A stretch of 64,000 bases of DNA from Candidatus Gastranaerophilales bacterium (lineage in GTDB: Bacteria > Cyanobacteriota > Vampirovibrionia > Gastranaerophilales > Gastranaerophilaceae). The position numbers and the translations under genes are program-made. A model generated the notes under the pieces. That model saw only the letters and a list, made by a program, of their open reading frames with translations. It had not been told where the DNA came from and ran no database searches. Position 1 is the stretch's first letter; each line of letters opens with the position of its first letter. The stretch covers positions 108,037-172,036 of the forward strand of contig CALVAM010000001.1 in NCBI GenBank assembly GCA_944325545.1. Direction: 5' to 3'. This document shows positions 1 through 8,408 of this stretch, one piece after another.

Positions 1-678
1 TGAATCATTTTTTATTTTTTCTTGAAACTTTGCACGATTTTCTTTAGAAGTTAATAAAAAATTTTGATAATAAATATTTTTCTTATATGGATTATTTACT
101 AAAAATTCCGGATATTTTTTATAAATGTACTCATACACTTCCATCATTCTTCTGGAAGTTAACGGATGAGAACTACACCAGTCATATCTATACTGAGGAA
201 AAATTTTATTCATCACAATAATCATTGCAACAGGATGATACCCTGCATTAACCATAAAATCTATAGCACGCTTGTCAGACTTATATTCATATTTATGAGG
301 AGACAAAACATAATTAAAATGACTAAAAATTCCTCTAAAAATACCATTATACGAATCTACATTATGAGAAATTTCATGAGCTAATACCGCAGCTAATTCA
401 TCATCACTGGTTAATAAAGTATACATTCCTCTACATATAACAATTTGTCTTGAACTATTCATAGAAAAAGCATTCACTGTATTGGAATTATCTAAAAAGA
501 ATACAGCTCTATTTTCTATACCATTTGAATTTAACAAATTAAACCCAACTGTACTAACATAAGCTTGTTCTTTATTAATTTGATTAGGATCAAAAAGATA
601 ATTCCCAGAACTTGCTATAACTAATGATGTAATAGAATTAACTAAAAATAAGAATAAAATTAAACAAATTTTTTTCAT
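1..678 (-). CDS. M48-family zinc metallopeptidase, partial
   Basis: The reading frame is open from an ATG at 678 to the window edge, so the C-terminus is missing and 226 codons are seen. Residues 1-22 form a lysine-plus-hydrophobic signal peptide or anchor. HEISH (residues 101-105) is the HExxH zinc and catalytic motif, and E131 in EYKSD, about 25 residues later, fits the third ligand of the M48 (Ste24/HtpX/BepA-like) family. The protein is inferred to be a secreted or membrane-anchored peptidase facing the periplasm. Its ATG overlaps the pheS stop codon (TAATG), so it is probably translationally coupled to pheS. The substrate is unknown. The family call is firm; the exact subfamily cannot be settled from the part visible. 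Confidence 0.85.
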   Translation of the reverse strand, partial: MKKICLILFLFLVNSITSLVIASSGNYLFDPNQINKEQAYVSTVGFNLLNSNGIENRAVFFLDNSNTVNAFSMNSSRQIVICRGMYTLLTSDDELAAVLAHEISHNVDSYNGIFRGIFSHFNYVLSPHKYEYKSDKRAIDFMVNAGYHPVAMIIVMNKIFPQYRYDWCSSHPLTSRRMMEVYEYIYKKYPEFLVNNPYKKNIYYQNFLLTSKENRAKFQEKIKNDS

Positions 679-1712
679 TAGAACTGCTCTAAAAATCTCT
701 TGTCATTATTAAAAAACAATCTTATATCATCAATAGCGTATTTAAGCATTGCAAGTCTCTCAACTCCCATACCAAAAGCAAAGCCGGAATATACATCAGG
801 ATCAATACCAACGCCTTTAAGAACATTAACATCAACCATACCGCAGCCTAATACTTCTAACCAACCTGTACCGGAACAAGTTCTACAACCTTTTCCCTGA
901 CACATAATACATTGAACATCAACTTCTGCAGAAGGCTCTGTAAATGGGAAAAAACTACTTCTAAAACGAGTTGGACGAGAAGCTCCAAAATACAATCTTA
1001 TAAATTCATTTAAAACACCTTTCAAGTCCCCAAAAGTAATATCTTTATCAACATATAATCCTTCAATTTGATGGAAGAAATTATTTTTTCTAGCGTTTAT
1101 ATTCTCGTTTCTATAAACTCTACCGGGAGCTATCACCTTTATTGGAGGTTTTTGATTTTCCATAACATGAATTTGTGCACCAGAAGTTTGACTTCTTAAT
1201 ACTACATTTGGCATTCCTTTTACATAAAAAGTATCTTGAACATCTCTAGCAGGGTGATCTTTCGGAACATTTAACATATCAAAATTATAATATTCAGTTT
1301 CAACTTCCGGAGACAATTCTGGAGCTACTACAGAAAATCCTAGATTTTGAAATATTGATACAATTTCATTTGTAGTGGAAGTAAGAGGATGAACTTTTCC
1401 TTCCGGGATAAATTTACCACTTAAAGTTATATCAATTCTCTCTTTTTGTAATTTTTCATTCAATTCTTTTTGATAAAACAACTCGTGTTTCTCTTTTAAC
1501 AAATTTTCTAAATCTTGAGTAATTTGGTTAGCTAAGGCTCCAACAACTCTTTTATCCTCATCCGATAAATCTTTTAAACCTTTTTTTATAGAATTAAATT
1601 CACCTTTTCTACTTAAATATTTAAGTCTTATTTCATCAAGATTAGTAATATTTTGAGCTTTTTCTATATCAGCTTTCGCTGATGAATAAATATTTTCAAG
1701 TCGTTCTTTCAT
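678..1712 (-). CDS. pheS: Phenylalanine--tRNA ligase alpha subunit
   Basis: This is the catalytic alpha subunit of the cytoplasmic alpha2-beta2 enzyme that charges tRNA-Phe. At 344 residues it has full family length. The N-terminal coiled-coil arm (about 1-90) is followed by the class II core: motif 2 GRVYRNENI, HQIEGLYVD, and motif 3 near the C-terminus within GFAFGMGVERLAML. The CxxCxGxGC segment before GTGWLEVLGCGMV is normal for PheS. The start is supported by GGGAG a few bases upstream of ATG 1712. No pheT follows; the next gene downstream is an M48 peptidase overlapping by the stop/start bases, so the beta subunit must be encoded elsewhere. Confidence 0.97.
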   Translation of the reverse strand: MKERLENIYSSAKADIEKAQNITNLDEIRLKYLSRKGEFNSIKKGLKDLSDEDKRVVGALANQITQDLENLLKEKHELFYQKELNEKLQKERIDITLSGKFIPEGKVHPLTSTTNEIVSIFQNLGFSVVAPELSPEVETEYYNFDMLNVPKDHPARDVQDTFYVKGMPNVVLRSQTSGAQIHVMENQKPPIKVIAPGRVYRNENINARKNNFFHQIEGLYVDKDITFGDLKGVLNEFIRLYFGASRPTRFRSSFFPFTEPSAEVDVQCIMCQGKGCRTCSGTGWLEVLGCGMVDVNVLKGVGIDPDVYSGFAFGMGVERLAMLKYAIDDIRLFFNNDKRFLEQF

Positions 1713-1805
1713 ACTTTTTCTCCCTTAACTAGATGATACAGTGCTAAAGGTTAAATGTAAAGTTTTAATACTTGATTTTCTAAAAAGATACATTAAAATA
1801 TTTGT

Positions 1806-2540
1806 ATGTTAAAAAAGCTAATAACACTAATTGTATTAAGTTTAACAATTTTATCAATAAATGCGGAACCTCAAACCAATTTCGGCGGTCACGCAGGAAC
1901 TCCACCAGGTTTTTATGATGACATTGACCCAAATACCTTAGACAAAGAAGATGAAAAAGAAGAAATTCCGCCTTCTGATAATATACAAACAAATTCTGAA
2001 GAAATAATCATCCCGCATAATTATGAAAAGACAGAACCTACAAAAAATTACTCTGAAATTTATAATAATTTAAAAGTCCCAGATTTTTCATATTTACACG
2101 ATATAGACCCTGAACAATATTACGATATGAAAGATACTACTTGGTCAGTATATCCCCTTTTTCGACTAAATTCACCTATATATTTTAAAACAATAACAAT
2201 TGAACCAGGATACTACTTACTAACCCCAAGAGAACAAGAAGGTGAATGGTATATGCTATTTAAACAAAATGGAGTAGTAAAATACATAATACCGGTTTAT
2301 GAAAGAGATTACACCCCAGAAATGTTCTACGATAAACATATTCCAAAACCAAAATTAACCACTGCACAAAAAATTCATATGGGATTTCTTGATTTTATAG
2401 GAAAATTTAAAAGCACAAAAAGAAAATCTCCTATTCAGACTTATCTTGAAGTAAATGATTTAGAAAATTATTTTGTTTCAATTGTAGTTTATTATGGAAC
2501 ACACAAATATTCAACAATATTCAGAACAATAAAACTTTAA
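1806..2540 (+). CDS. Secreted protein of unknown function
   Basis: A 244-residue protein not recognised as any family. Residues 1-20 (MLKKLITLIVLSLTILSINA) are a clear Sec signal peptide with cleavage expected after A20. An acidic, proline-containing stretch follows (about 40-75), then a region rich in Y, P and charged residues including WYMLFKQNGVVKYIIPVYERDY. No membrane helix is seen after the signal, so it should be periplasmic or secreted. The gene is divergent from pheS and no Shine-Dalgarno site precedes the ATG; TAAAAT lies only a few bases upstream, which would suit a leaderless message. It ends at a strong palindromic terminator shared with the convergent phosphate transporter gene. 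Confidence 0.75.
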   Translation: MLKKLITLIVLSLTILSINAEPQTNFGGHAGTPPGFYDDIDPNTLDKEDEKEEIPPSDNIQTNSEEIIIPHNYEKTEPTKNYSEIYNNLKVPDFSYLHDIDPEQYYDMKDTTWSVYPLFRLNSPIYFKTITIEPGYYLLTPREQEGEWYMLFKQNGVVKYIIPVYERDYTPEMFYDKHIPKPKLTTAQKIHMGFLDFIGKFKSTKRKSPIQTYLEVNDLENYFVSIVVYYGTHKYSTIFRTIKL

Positions 2541-2544
2541 CAAA

Positions 2545-2580
2545 ATAAATGCTATGTACAGAATTGCACATAGCATTTAT
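2545..2580. terminator. Bidirectional intrinsic terminator
   Basis: A perfect 13-bp inverted repeat (ATAAATGCTATGT / ACATAGCATTTAT) with a 10-nt loop lies between the convergent genes ending at 2540 and 2595. A-rich and T-rich flanks suit termination in both directions. Confidence 0.75.
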
Positions 2581-2594
2581 TGTATAAAATATTT

Positions 2595-4370
2595 CTATAC
2601 ATTCGTCATTTCTATAGATTTATGCTTAGAAACAGAATATCTTGATTTATAATCTTCGTACTTACTTATAAATTGCAAATCTTCATCTTTATTTCTATGA
2701 TTATATTCATGCTTATCCAAAGTCTTATCATGTAACTGAATAACACTTGTTGCAATATTTCCGCAGTGAGCTGCAATTCTTCTTAAATCATTTAACAAAT
2801 CAGAAAACATAAAACTAACTTCCGCAGTACAAAGCCCTTCTTTAAGCCTTTGAATGTGACGGTTTTTAACCTTACGAATAATTTTCTTAATAACAGCTTC
2901 CAAAGGCTCTACTTCTAATGCCAATTTCAAATTATCCGTTTTATAGGCTTCAAACGAAACCATAAAAATTTCAGACACCGCATGAACAATAACCTTTAGT
3001 TCTTCAATTGCTTCAGGAGAGAGCTTTCTATCACTTTCTTTCAATTTTTCGGCTATTTGTAAAATATAAGATGCATGATCGCCAATTCTCTCATAATCAC
3101 CTATAGTTAAAAGTAATTGAGAGATTTTATTATTATCTTCTTCTGATAATTCTTTTCCGGACAATTTAATCAAGAACGAATCTATTTTATCTTCATAAGT
3201 ATCAATTTTTATCTCATTATTTTTGATTTGTTCTGCTTTTTTATAATGAAAACTTTTCAACATTTTTGTAGAATTAATAAAATTAAATTCAACCATATCT
3301 GCCATTTTAATAGTTTGTCTATTGCATTCTGCAATCGCAAAAGAAGGTGCAAGTAATAATCTTTCGTCCAAAAGTACACTCTTATCTTTAACTTTTTTAT
3401 CTTTAACAATAAACATTGCAGATCTTTCCAAAAACTTAGTGAATGGAAATAACAATATTGTCGTAACGATATTAAAAATAGAATGAACCATAGCTATACC
3501 AAACGGAGATATGCTACTTGTAACAAAATCAAATTTAAAAATAAGATTTCCTAATTCAAGGGCTGATAGACAAATTATCACCCCAAAAACATTAAATAAA
3601 ACGTGAACAGCAGCAACTCTTTTCGCATTAGTATTAACACCTATACTTGAAAGCATTGCAGAAATACAAGTACCAATATTTTGTCCCATAACTATTGGAA
3701 TCGCCATTCCATAAGTAATTCCACCAACCATTGATAAAGCTTGCAAAATACCAATTGAAGCTGCGGAGCTTTGAATAATAGCAGTTACAACAGTACCTAC
3801 CACAACTCCTAAAATAGGATTAGTAAACGCGGTCAAAATATGAGTAAACTGAGGCATATCCGCTAATGGAGACATCGCATCAGTCATTACTTCCATACCA
3901 AACATTAATATCGCAAATCCAATTAAAACCGCTCCTACATTTTTTCTCTTATTAGACTTAGCAGCCATTATCATTACTACACCCACTATAGCCATAATAG
4001 GAGAAAAGGATTCAGGTTTTAATAATCTTACAAAGAAATTAGAACTCTGAATCCCTGCTAAACTTAATATCCAAGCTGTTACTGTTGTTCCGATATTAGA
4101 TCCCATTATAACACCTATCGCTTGAGATAATTTCATAATTCCCGAATTAACAAGACCTACCAACATTACAGTTACAGCTGAAGAAGATTGTACCGCTGCA
4201 GTAACTCCTGCTCCGAAAATTAAACTCTTTATCGGATTAGAAGTCATCTTCTTTAAAATCCGCTCCAGCCTTCCACCTGCAATTTTTTCCAAACCAGAAG
4301 ACATGATTGTTATCCCATAAAGGAAAAACGCTAGTCCTCCGCATAATGTGAATATAGAAAATATATCCAT
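2595..4370 (-). CDS. Na+/phosphate symporter family protein with PhoU-like domain
   Basis: Sodium-dependent phosphate uptake protein of the inner membrane (NptA/YjbB family). The N-terminal half has the duplicated Na_Pi_cotrans repeats with the QSSSA and QSSAA signatures (GVTAAVQSSSAVTVMLVG and VVTAIIQSSAASIGILQ), each following membrane helices. The C-terminal about 230 residues are a charged helical PhoU-like domain (GDYERIGDHASYILQIAEKL), which probably senses phosphate status. I place the start at ATG 4370 because AAGGAAAGGA lies just upstream and the protein then begins MDIFSIFTLCGGLAFFLYG as family members do. An upstream in-frame ATG at 4412 would add 14 residues and has only GGTGA as a possible ribosome site. 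It is monocistronic and convergent with the secreted protein. Confidence 0.9.
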   Translation of the reverse strand: MDIFSIFTLCGGLAFFLYGITIMSSGLEKIAGGRLERILKKMTSNPIKSLIFGAGVTAAVQSSSAVTVMLVGLVNSGIMKLSQAIGVIMGSNIGTTVTAWILSLAGIQSSNFFVRLLKPESFSPIMAIVGVVMIMAAKSNKRKNVGAVLIGFAILMFGMEVMTDAMSPLADMPQFTHILTAFTNPILGVVVGTVVTAIIQSSAASIGILQALSMVGGITYGMAIPIVMGQNIGTCISAMLSSIGVNTNAKRVAAVHVLFNVFGVIICLSALELGNLIFKFDFVTSSISPFGIAMVHSIFNIVTTILLFPFTKFLERSAMFIVKDKKVKDKSVLLDERLLLAPSFAIAECNRQTIKMADMVEFNFINSTKMLKSFHYKKAEQIKNNEIKIDTYEDKIDSFLIKLSGKELSEEDNNKISQLLLTIGDYERIGDHASYILQIAEKLKESDRKLSPEAIEELKVIVHAVSEIFMVSFEAYKTDNLKLALEVEPLEAVIKKIIRKVKNRHIQRLKEGLCTAEVSFMFSDLLNDLRRIAAHCGNIATSVIQLHDKTLDKHEYNHRNKDEDLQFISKYEDYKSRYSVSKHKSIEMTNV

Positions 4371-4546
4371 ATAATCCTTTCCTTCCAATACTAGAAATCT
4401 TTCTAATGACATATATCACCAGTGTATCAAAAGGTTTTTATTTTTTCGAGTGGTAACTCTTATTTTGTTTCGAAATATTTACAAATTTGAAAAAATCTTA
4501 GCATTTTGTTACAATTCTTAATAATACGATAAAAATTTAGCAATTT

Positions 4547-4578
4547 TTTATTTATTAAATACTTTATATATACATAAG
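4547..4578 (+). promoter_or_regulatory. Promoter-like motif shared with 23209-23238
   Basis: The segment AAATACTTTATATATACATAAG, preceded by T-rich TTATTTATT, recurs almost unchanged upstream of a putative small transcript at about 23.2 kb. TATATA offers a -10 element about 30 bases before the small gene at 4603. No clear -35 is seen. The role as a promoter is inferred from the conservation. Confidence 0.45.
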
Positions 4579-4602
4579 AGATAATTAATATAGAGGTATA
4601 AA

Positions 4603-4788
4603 ATGAATAAAGATTTCAAAAAGAGATTTACTGTAATTAGTAATGAAGAAATGATTAATAAAGAAAAAAAACGAGAAGTTGATAAAGATAGTTTGTATCA
4701 AACCAATCCATTAACAGAAAAATTGGTAAAATTTGTAAATACACCACCTAGTAAAAAGTTTTCTGTTGAAGATTTGATAAAATGGTAA
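4603..4788 (+). CDS. Small charged protein of unknown function
   Basis: A 61-residue highly charged protein (many K and E), not recognised. It has a good ribosome site (AGAGGT, 7 bases before the ATG) and the conserved promoter-like motif upstream, both supporting a real gene. It contains no signal peptide, membrane helix or cysteine. The C-terminus KKFSVEDLIKW looks like a short amphipathic helix. It heads a run of three same-strand genes ending in prmC, with 31 bases to the next gene. It could be a small regulator, but nothing in the sequence shows that. Confidence 0.55.
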   Translation: MNKDFKKRFTVISNEEMINKEKKREVDKDSLYQTNPLTEKLVKFVNTPPSKKFSVEDLIKW

Positions 4789-4819
4789 AATAAAAAATCA
4801 AGCGGAAAAACGGAAAAGA

Positions 4820-5326
4820 ATGTACCAAATAAAAAATCGAATATACCTTGATTTTGATAAAACACAAAAAAGCGGTATATGTAATTATTTAAGAGCGTTA
4901 GTGAAACAAAATTTAGGAAAAACTTGTTCAGAGATTATGGACAAGTTTCTTGATGATGAAAAATATTATTTAGAACAAAAAGCATCAAGATTTCCTTTTT
5001 TAGAAAACATAATAGATGATAGAGCTTTTTTAAACGATACAGAATCTTATATAAAAGAATGCATAAAGTATTATGAATATAAAGAAAAACAGCGTCCTAT
5101 TATTGAAGCAAATAAAGAATTTGAAAAAAGAAAACGCAAATTTTTACAAGAAGTAAAAATGTCAAAAGAAAAACCTACAAAAAAGCAATTATATTATTAT
5201 AATAGGTTATGTAAAAAATACTCTATAGAAAAAAAAGATACAGAAAATTTGTCAAAATTAGATTTAAGAGATGAAATAGAAAGAATTTTAAATGAACATT
5301 CAAACGATTACAAAATTATTGACTGA
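4820..5326 (+). CDS. Helical protein of unknown function upstream of prmC
   Basis: A 168-residue lysine- and glutamate-rich protein without signal peptide or membrane helix. The middle (about 95-120) is a strongly charged helix, perhaps coiled coil. The C-terminal about 45 residues (KPTKKQLYYYNRLCKKYSIE followed by LSKLDLRDEIERIL) resemble the small helical SAP-like or 'KxTxxQ' modules appended to nucleic-acid-binding proteins, but the match is weak. Its last 35 bases overlap the start of prmC in another frame, so the two are probably cotranscribed and coupled. GGAAAAAACGGAAAAG upstream gives only a modest ribosome site. Confidence 0.65.
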   Translation: MYQIKNRIYLDFDKTQKSGICNYLRALVKQNLGKTCSEIMDKFLDDEKYYLEQKASRFPFLENIIDDRAFLNDTESYIKECIKYYEYKEKQRPIIEANKEFEKRKRKFLQEVKMSKEKPTKKQLYYYNRLCKKYSIEKKDTENLSKLDLRDEIERILNEHSNDYKIID

Positions 5327-6116
5327 TAACGGAATTGAAACAAATGAAGCAAAAAGAGAAATAAGTATGTTACTTGAGCATTTTTGTAACTATACTGAAA
5401 AAGATAGATTAATGGGTAAAAAGCTTTCAGAAAAAGATTTAAACCTAATTTATGAAAAAGTATTGTACCGAGTAAAAACAAAAAATCCTATTCAGTATAT
5501 TATCGGTGAAGCATATTTTATGGGAGAATATTTCAAAGTCAATTCAGATGTTTTAATACCGAGAGACGAAACTGAAATATTAGTAAAAAAAGCTATTGAT
5601 ATTATAAAAGCAAACGATTTAGTTGATGTTTTAGATATAGGAACAGGGAGCGGTTGCATAGCTTGTACAATTGCAAAACAGACAAATGCAACTGTTTTAG
5701 GAGTAGACATTTCATCAGACGCTTTAAGAGTAGCATTGGATAATGTAACAAAACTCGGTATAAATAACAGAGCCGTTTTTCGGAAATCAAACTTATTTTC
5801 CAGAATAAGAGAAGAAGAAAAATTTGATATGATAATATCAAATCCACCATACATCCCAATAGGGACGAAACTTGATGTTGAAGTTGAAAAAGAACCTAAC
5901 ATAGCACTTTTTGCAGAAGAAAACGGGCTTTATTTTTATAAAGAAATCATAAAACAAGCCCCTAAATATCTAAAAAAAGATGGTTGGCTACTATTTGAAC
6001 TCGGAATAAATGAATCAGAAAAAGTTAAAAACCACATGGCTGAATATTTTGAAGAAATAAAAATCGAAAAAGACCTTGCCGGTATTGATAGAATTATATT
6101 TGGAAGAACTAATTAA
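5292..6116 (+). CDS. prmC: Peptide chain release factor N5-glutamine methyltransferase
   Basis: Methylates the glutamine of the GGQ motif of release factors RF1/RF2 using S-adenosylmethionine; cytoplasmic. The 274 residues match family length. The N-terminal helical RF-binding domain (about 1-80) leads to IPRDETEILV, then the SAM loop DIGTGSGCIA (about 115-124), acidic VDIS (about 138-141), and the catalytic NPPYIP (184-189), the HemK/PrmC signature. The start overlaps the upstream gene by 35 bases with only a weak AGAAAG ribosome site, pointing to coupled translation. Release factor genes are not adjacent. The gene is followed by a short A/T-rich gap before rpaB. Confidence 0.95.
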   Translation: MNIQTITKLLTDNGIETNEAKREISMLLEHFCNYTEKDRLMGKKLSEKDLNLIYEKVLYRVKTKNPIQYIIGEAYFMGEYFKVNSDVLIPRDETEILVKKAIDIIKANDLVDVLDIGTGSGCIACTIAKQTNATVLGVDISSDALRVALDNVTKLGINNRAVFRKSNLFSRIREEEKFDMIISNPPYIPIGTKLDVEVEKEPNIALFAEENGLYFYKEIIKQAPKYLKKDGWLLFELGINESEKVKNHMAEYFEEIKIEKDLAGIDRIIFGRTN

Positions 6117-6236
6117 AACTTTTTAAGCAAATTTCCCCGTATTTACCCCTTGCAAAAAAGTTTAAATTCTATTAAGATATATGTATAAATATTAAGTTTA
6201 TAAATTTTTGTAAATACAAGTATTAAAGGTGGTAGC

Positions 6237-7022
6237 ATGGCAGAGAATGAAGAATTACAAGAGACGAGCGAAGGCGAAACTCGTCAAAAGATATTAGTAG
6301 CAGATGATGAAGCTAGTATCAGAAGAATATTAGAAACTCGTCTTAAAATGGTCGGTTACGACGTTGTAGTTGCAGAAGACGGAGAAGAGGCTATTGAAGT
6401 TTTCAATAAAACAAATCCTGATTTGGTAGTGTTAGATGTCATGATGCCAAAAATGGATGGTTACGGCGTAACTAGAGAGATTAGAAGAACATCAGATGTT
6501 CCCATTATTATTTTAACAGCATTGGGAGATGTTTCAGAAAGAATCACAGGTTTGGAACTTGGAGCTGATGACTACGTTATTAAACCATTCTCTCCAAAAG
6601 AGTTAGAAGCACGAGTAAAAGCTGTATTAAGAAGAACAATTAGCAAAGATGTTATAATACCTGCATCTTCAAATGCAAGTTCTGCATCAGGCAACGGCAA
6701 AAATGCTAAAAATATAATAACAACAGGAAATATTAAAATTGATACAGCAAGAAGACAAGTATTCAGAAAAAATGAAAGAATACGTTTAACCGGAATGGAA
6801 TTCAGCTTGTTAGAATTGTTAGTAAACAATTCCGGTCAAGCATATTCTAGAAATGAGATATTACAACACGTTTGGTCGTACCCTGCAGATCATAGAATTG
6901 ATACTAGAGTAGTAGATGTGCATATTTCAAGATTACGTTCAAAATTAGAAGCTGATCCTACAAATCCTGAATTAATATTGACTGCACGTGGAATAGGTTA
7001 TATGTTCCAAAGAATTAACTAA
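6237..7022 (+). CDS. rpaB: OmpR-type response regulator, RpaB/Ycf27 family
   Basis: A DNA-binding response regulator of the cyanobacterial and plastid RpaB (Ycf27) lineage. The receiver domain (about 17-135) has the DDE acidic pocket, phospho-acceptor D67 in VVLDVMMPKMDGYGV, T93 in ILTALGD and K116 in the VIKPFSPKELEAR segment. A low-complexity Ser/Asn/Gly linker (about 143-165) joins it to the winged-helix domain ending ILTARGIGYMF. In cyanobacteria RpaB is paired with the kinase NblS and controls stress and photosynthesis genes. In a non-photosynthetic relative the targets must differ. No kinase gene is adjacent. GGTGG precedes the ATG. The gene ends in a strong terminator and looks monocistronic. 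It is one of the best lineage markers in the window. Confidence 0.93.
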   Translation: MAENEELQETSEGETRQKILVADDEASIRRILETRLKMVGYDVVVAEDGEEAIEVFNKTNPDLVVLDVMMPKMDGYGVTREIRRTSDVPIIILTALGDVSERITGLELGADDYVIKPFSPKELEARVKAVLRRTISKDVIIPASSNASSASGNGKNAKNIITTGNIKIDTARRQVFRKNERIRLTGMEFSLLELLVNNSGQAYSRNEILQHVWSYPADHRIDTRVVDVHISRLRSKLEADPTNPELILTARGIGYMFQRIN

Positions 7023-7043
7023 TAAGATAAACATTTTGAAAAT

Positions 7044-7084
7044 AGCAAGAGGCTTGAAAATTTTTCAAGCCTCTTGCTTTAAAA
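7044..7084 (+). terminator. Intrinsic terminator after rpaB
   Basis: A 17-bp inverted repeat (AGCAAGAGGCTTGAAAA at 7044-7060 and its complement at 7062-7078) is followed by T-rich sequence. The real loop would open the central A/T pairs. Confidence 0.85.
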
Positions 7085-7119
7085 TATTTATTTGCTATAC
7101 TAGAATTTGCAAAGGCTAT

Positions 7120-7196
7120 GGCGCCTGTCGTCAAGCGGTTAAGACCTCGGATTGTGGTTCCGATATGCATGGGTTCGAATCCCATCAGGCGCCCCA
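7120..7196 (+). tRNA. tRNA-His (GTG)
   Basis: The cloverleaf is complete: acceptor GCGCCTG/CAGGCGC with the extra G-1 (7120) opposite the C discriminator, typical of tRNA-His. The anticodon stem TCGGA/TCCGA encloses a loop with anticodon GTG. The T arm is GGGTTCGAATCCC. CCA is encoded at 7194-7196. A terminator follows directly. Confidence 0.96.
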
Positions 7197-7208
7197 TTTA
7201 TCAAATTA

Positions 7209-7228
7209 GGAGCTTCGGCTCCTTTTTT
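7209..7228 (+). terminator. Terminator after tRNA-His
   Basis: GGAGC-TTCG-GCTCC hairpin followed by six T; a textbook Rho-independent terminator ending the tRNA-His transcript. Confidence 0.9.
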
Positions 7229-7303
7229 GTTAGGGACAATAAGGGTTTTCGGAAGTCAAACTTAACTATTTATGTAGCTCAGTAAATCTGTTACAATTTG
7301 TTT

Positions 7304-7417
7304 GAGTAATGTGATTAGCTCAACTTGAGTAATTATTTTGGGCAATCGGCATTTGGCGTGGGTTTGAGGGGTGGGAAGCACTCAAACCATTTGACCCAGC
7401 AACCGGTCAAATTACTC
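7304..7417 (+). repeat. 114-bp dispersed repeat, copy 1
   Basis: This segment recurs in inverted orientation at 19457-19570 with the same length and clear similarity throughout (shared pieces include GTGATTAGCTCAACT, TTTTGGGCAATCGGC and AGCAACCGGTCAAATTACTC). The ends are short inverted repeats GAGTAAT / ATTACTC. Internal hairpins are possible (GGTTTGAG/CTCAAACC and TTTGACC/GGTCAAA). It contains no open reading frame. It fills most of the gene-free stretch 7229-7524. It is possibly a small non-autonomous mobile element. Confidence 0.75.
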
Positions 7418-7444
7418 TTGTGTTTATCCATATAGATGTATAAA

Positions 7445-7468
7445 AGGTCGGTTTAGTAAAACCGACCT
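7445..7468 (-). terminator. Terminator of the MBL-fold hydrolase gene
   Basis: AGGTCGGTTT / AAACCGACCT forms a 10-bp stem with a 4-nt loop. Read on the minus strand, TTTTA follows. It lies about 55 bases past the stop of the gene ending at 7525. It also belongs by sequence style to the GTAGG-hairpin repeats scattered in the window. Confidence 0.65.
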
Positions 7469-7524
7469 ACATACTAAAAATTACACACTACAAACTTTTA
7501 CTAACAAAGACAATATACAATAAT

Positions 7525-8304
7525 TTAAAATACTAAAGATTCCCCATCTTCTGGTATCAATAAATTATTTAAATAAAATTCTTTTTTAAATTCTTTTAAA
7601 TCTTTTCTTGTTAAAGTTAAATGACTCACTGTATCCATATGACTTGCGATAATAATTGAATTTGGAGCTTTATTTAACACATTTTTTATATCATCAATAT
7701 TCATAATTAAACGTTCACCATTTAAAACAGTTGCAGCACAGGCATTTAAAACTATAACATCTGGCTTATATTTATTCAAAGCGTCTTCTACTTCGTCACA
7801 CCAAATTGTATCTCCTGCAATATATAAATTCTTTTCTCCTTCTGCTTCAAATACTATACCCATAGCATCATAAGGCATTCCTATAGAATCACACAAAGGC
7901 TTTATTATCTCTCTTTTTCCATGTTGAGTAGCTGTTTTATAGAGAGTTATATTTTTATATTTAGTACCTTCAACTGCTAATACTTCAATATTAGTAAACC
8001 CTTTAGACTTAATATATTCTTTATCAAATTCTGATTGTACAAATATTTTAAGATTCTTATCAATAGCTTTTTCGGCACATTCATCCCAATGATCAGGATG
8101 AATATGAGTAATGATAACTGCATCTACATTAACAATATCTTTTATTTCAAAAGGTAATTCAACTCTTGGTTGACGAATATCTGAATTCACTGCAGTATCA
8201 AATCCTTGCATGCTATCTTTCGGCATTAACCAAGGATCAATTAAAAATGTTGTATTTTTATATTCTAATTTTATTGTTGCATTTCTTATTTGTGTTATTT
8301 TCAT
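7525..8304 (-). CDS. MBL-fold metal-dependent hydrolase (UlaG-like)
   Basis: A 259-residue cytoplasmic member of the metallo-beta-lactamase superfamily. HIHPDH (67-72) is the HxHxDH metal motif, with further ligands likely at H114 (TQHG), D166 (IAGDTIW) and H223 (IASHMD). The overall pattern, starting with a strand-rich KITQIRNATIKLEYKNTTFLIDP, is that of UlaG/RomA-type 'Lactamase_B_2' proteins that often hydrolyse lactones or phosphodiesters. The substrate cannot be told from sequence. It is divergent from an HxlR-type regulator with overlapping promoters, so that regulator is its probable controller, as is common for small detoxification genes. AGGAGAAT precedes the ATG. Confidence 0.87.
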   Translation of the reverse strand: MKITQIRNATIKLEYKNTTFLIDPWLMPKDSMQGFDTAVNSDIRQPRVELPFEIKDIVNVDAVIITHIHPDHWDECAEKAIDKNLKIFVQSEFDKEYIKSKGFTNIEVLAVEGTKYKNITLYKTATQHGKREIIKPLCDSIGMPYDAMGIVFEAEGEKNLYIAGDTIWCDEVEDALNKYKPDVIVLNACAATVLNGERLIMNIDDIKNVLNKAPNSIIIASHMDTVSHLTLTRKDLKEFKKEFYLNNLLIPEDGESLVF

Positions 8305-8327
8305 ATTATTCTCCTTTTTTCAACTAT

Positions 8328-8391
8328 ATTTTAAATAATTATCCACTTTTTGACAAGAATATACTTTTATGTATAATACTTACCAAAAAGT
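8328..8391. promoter_or_regulatory. Overlapping divergent promoters with a possible HxlR operator
   Basis: On the plus strand TTGACA (8350-8355) and TATAAT (8372-8377) are 16 bp apart, facing the regulator gene. On the minus strand TTGTCA (8351-8356) and TAAAAT (8328-8333) are 17 bp apart, facing the hydrolase gene. The -35 boxes overlap. An exact inverted repeat ACTTTTTG (8345-8352) / CAAAAAGT (8384-8391) brackets the regulator's promoter and is a candidate operator for autoregulation and control of the hydrolase. Confidence 0.6.
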
Positions 8392-8408
8392 AAATTAGAG
8401 GATTTAAT

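Noticed and set aside
7015..7197. 60-codon minus-strand frame
   Set aside because: It is antisense to tRNA-His and the rpaB terminator.
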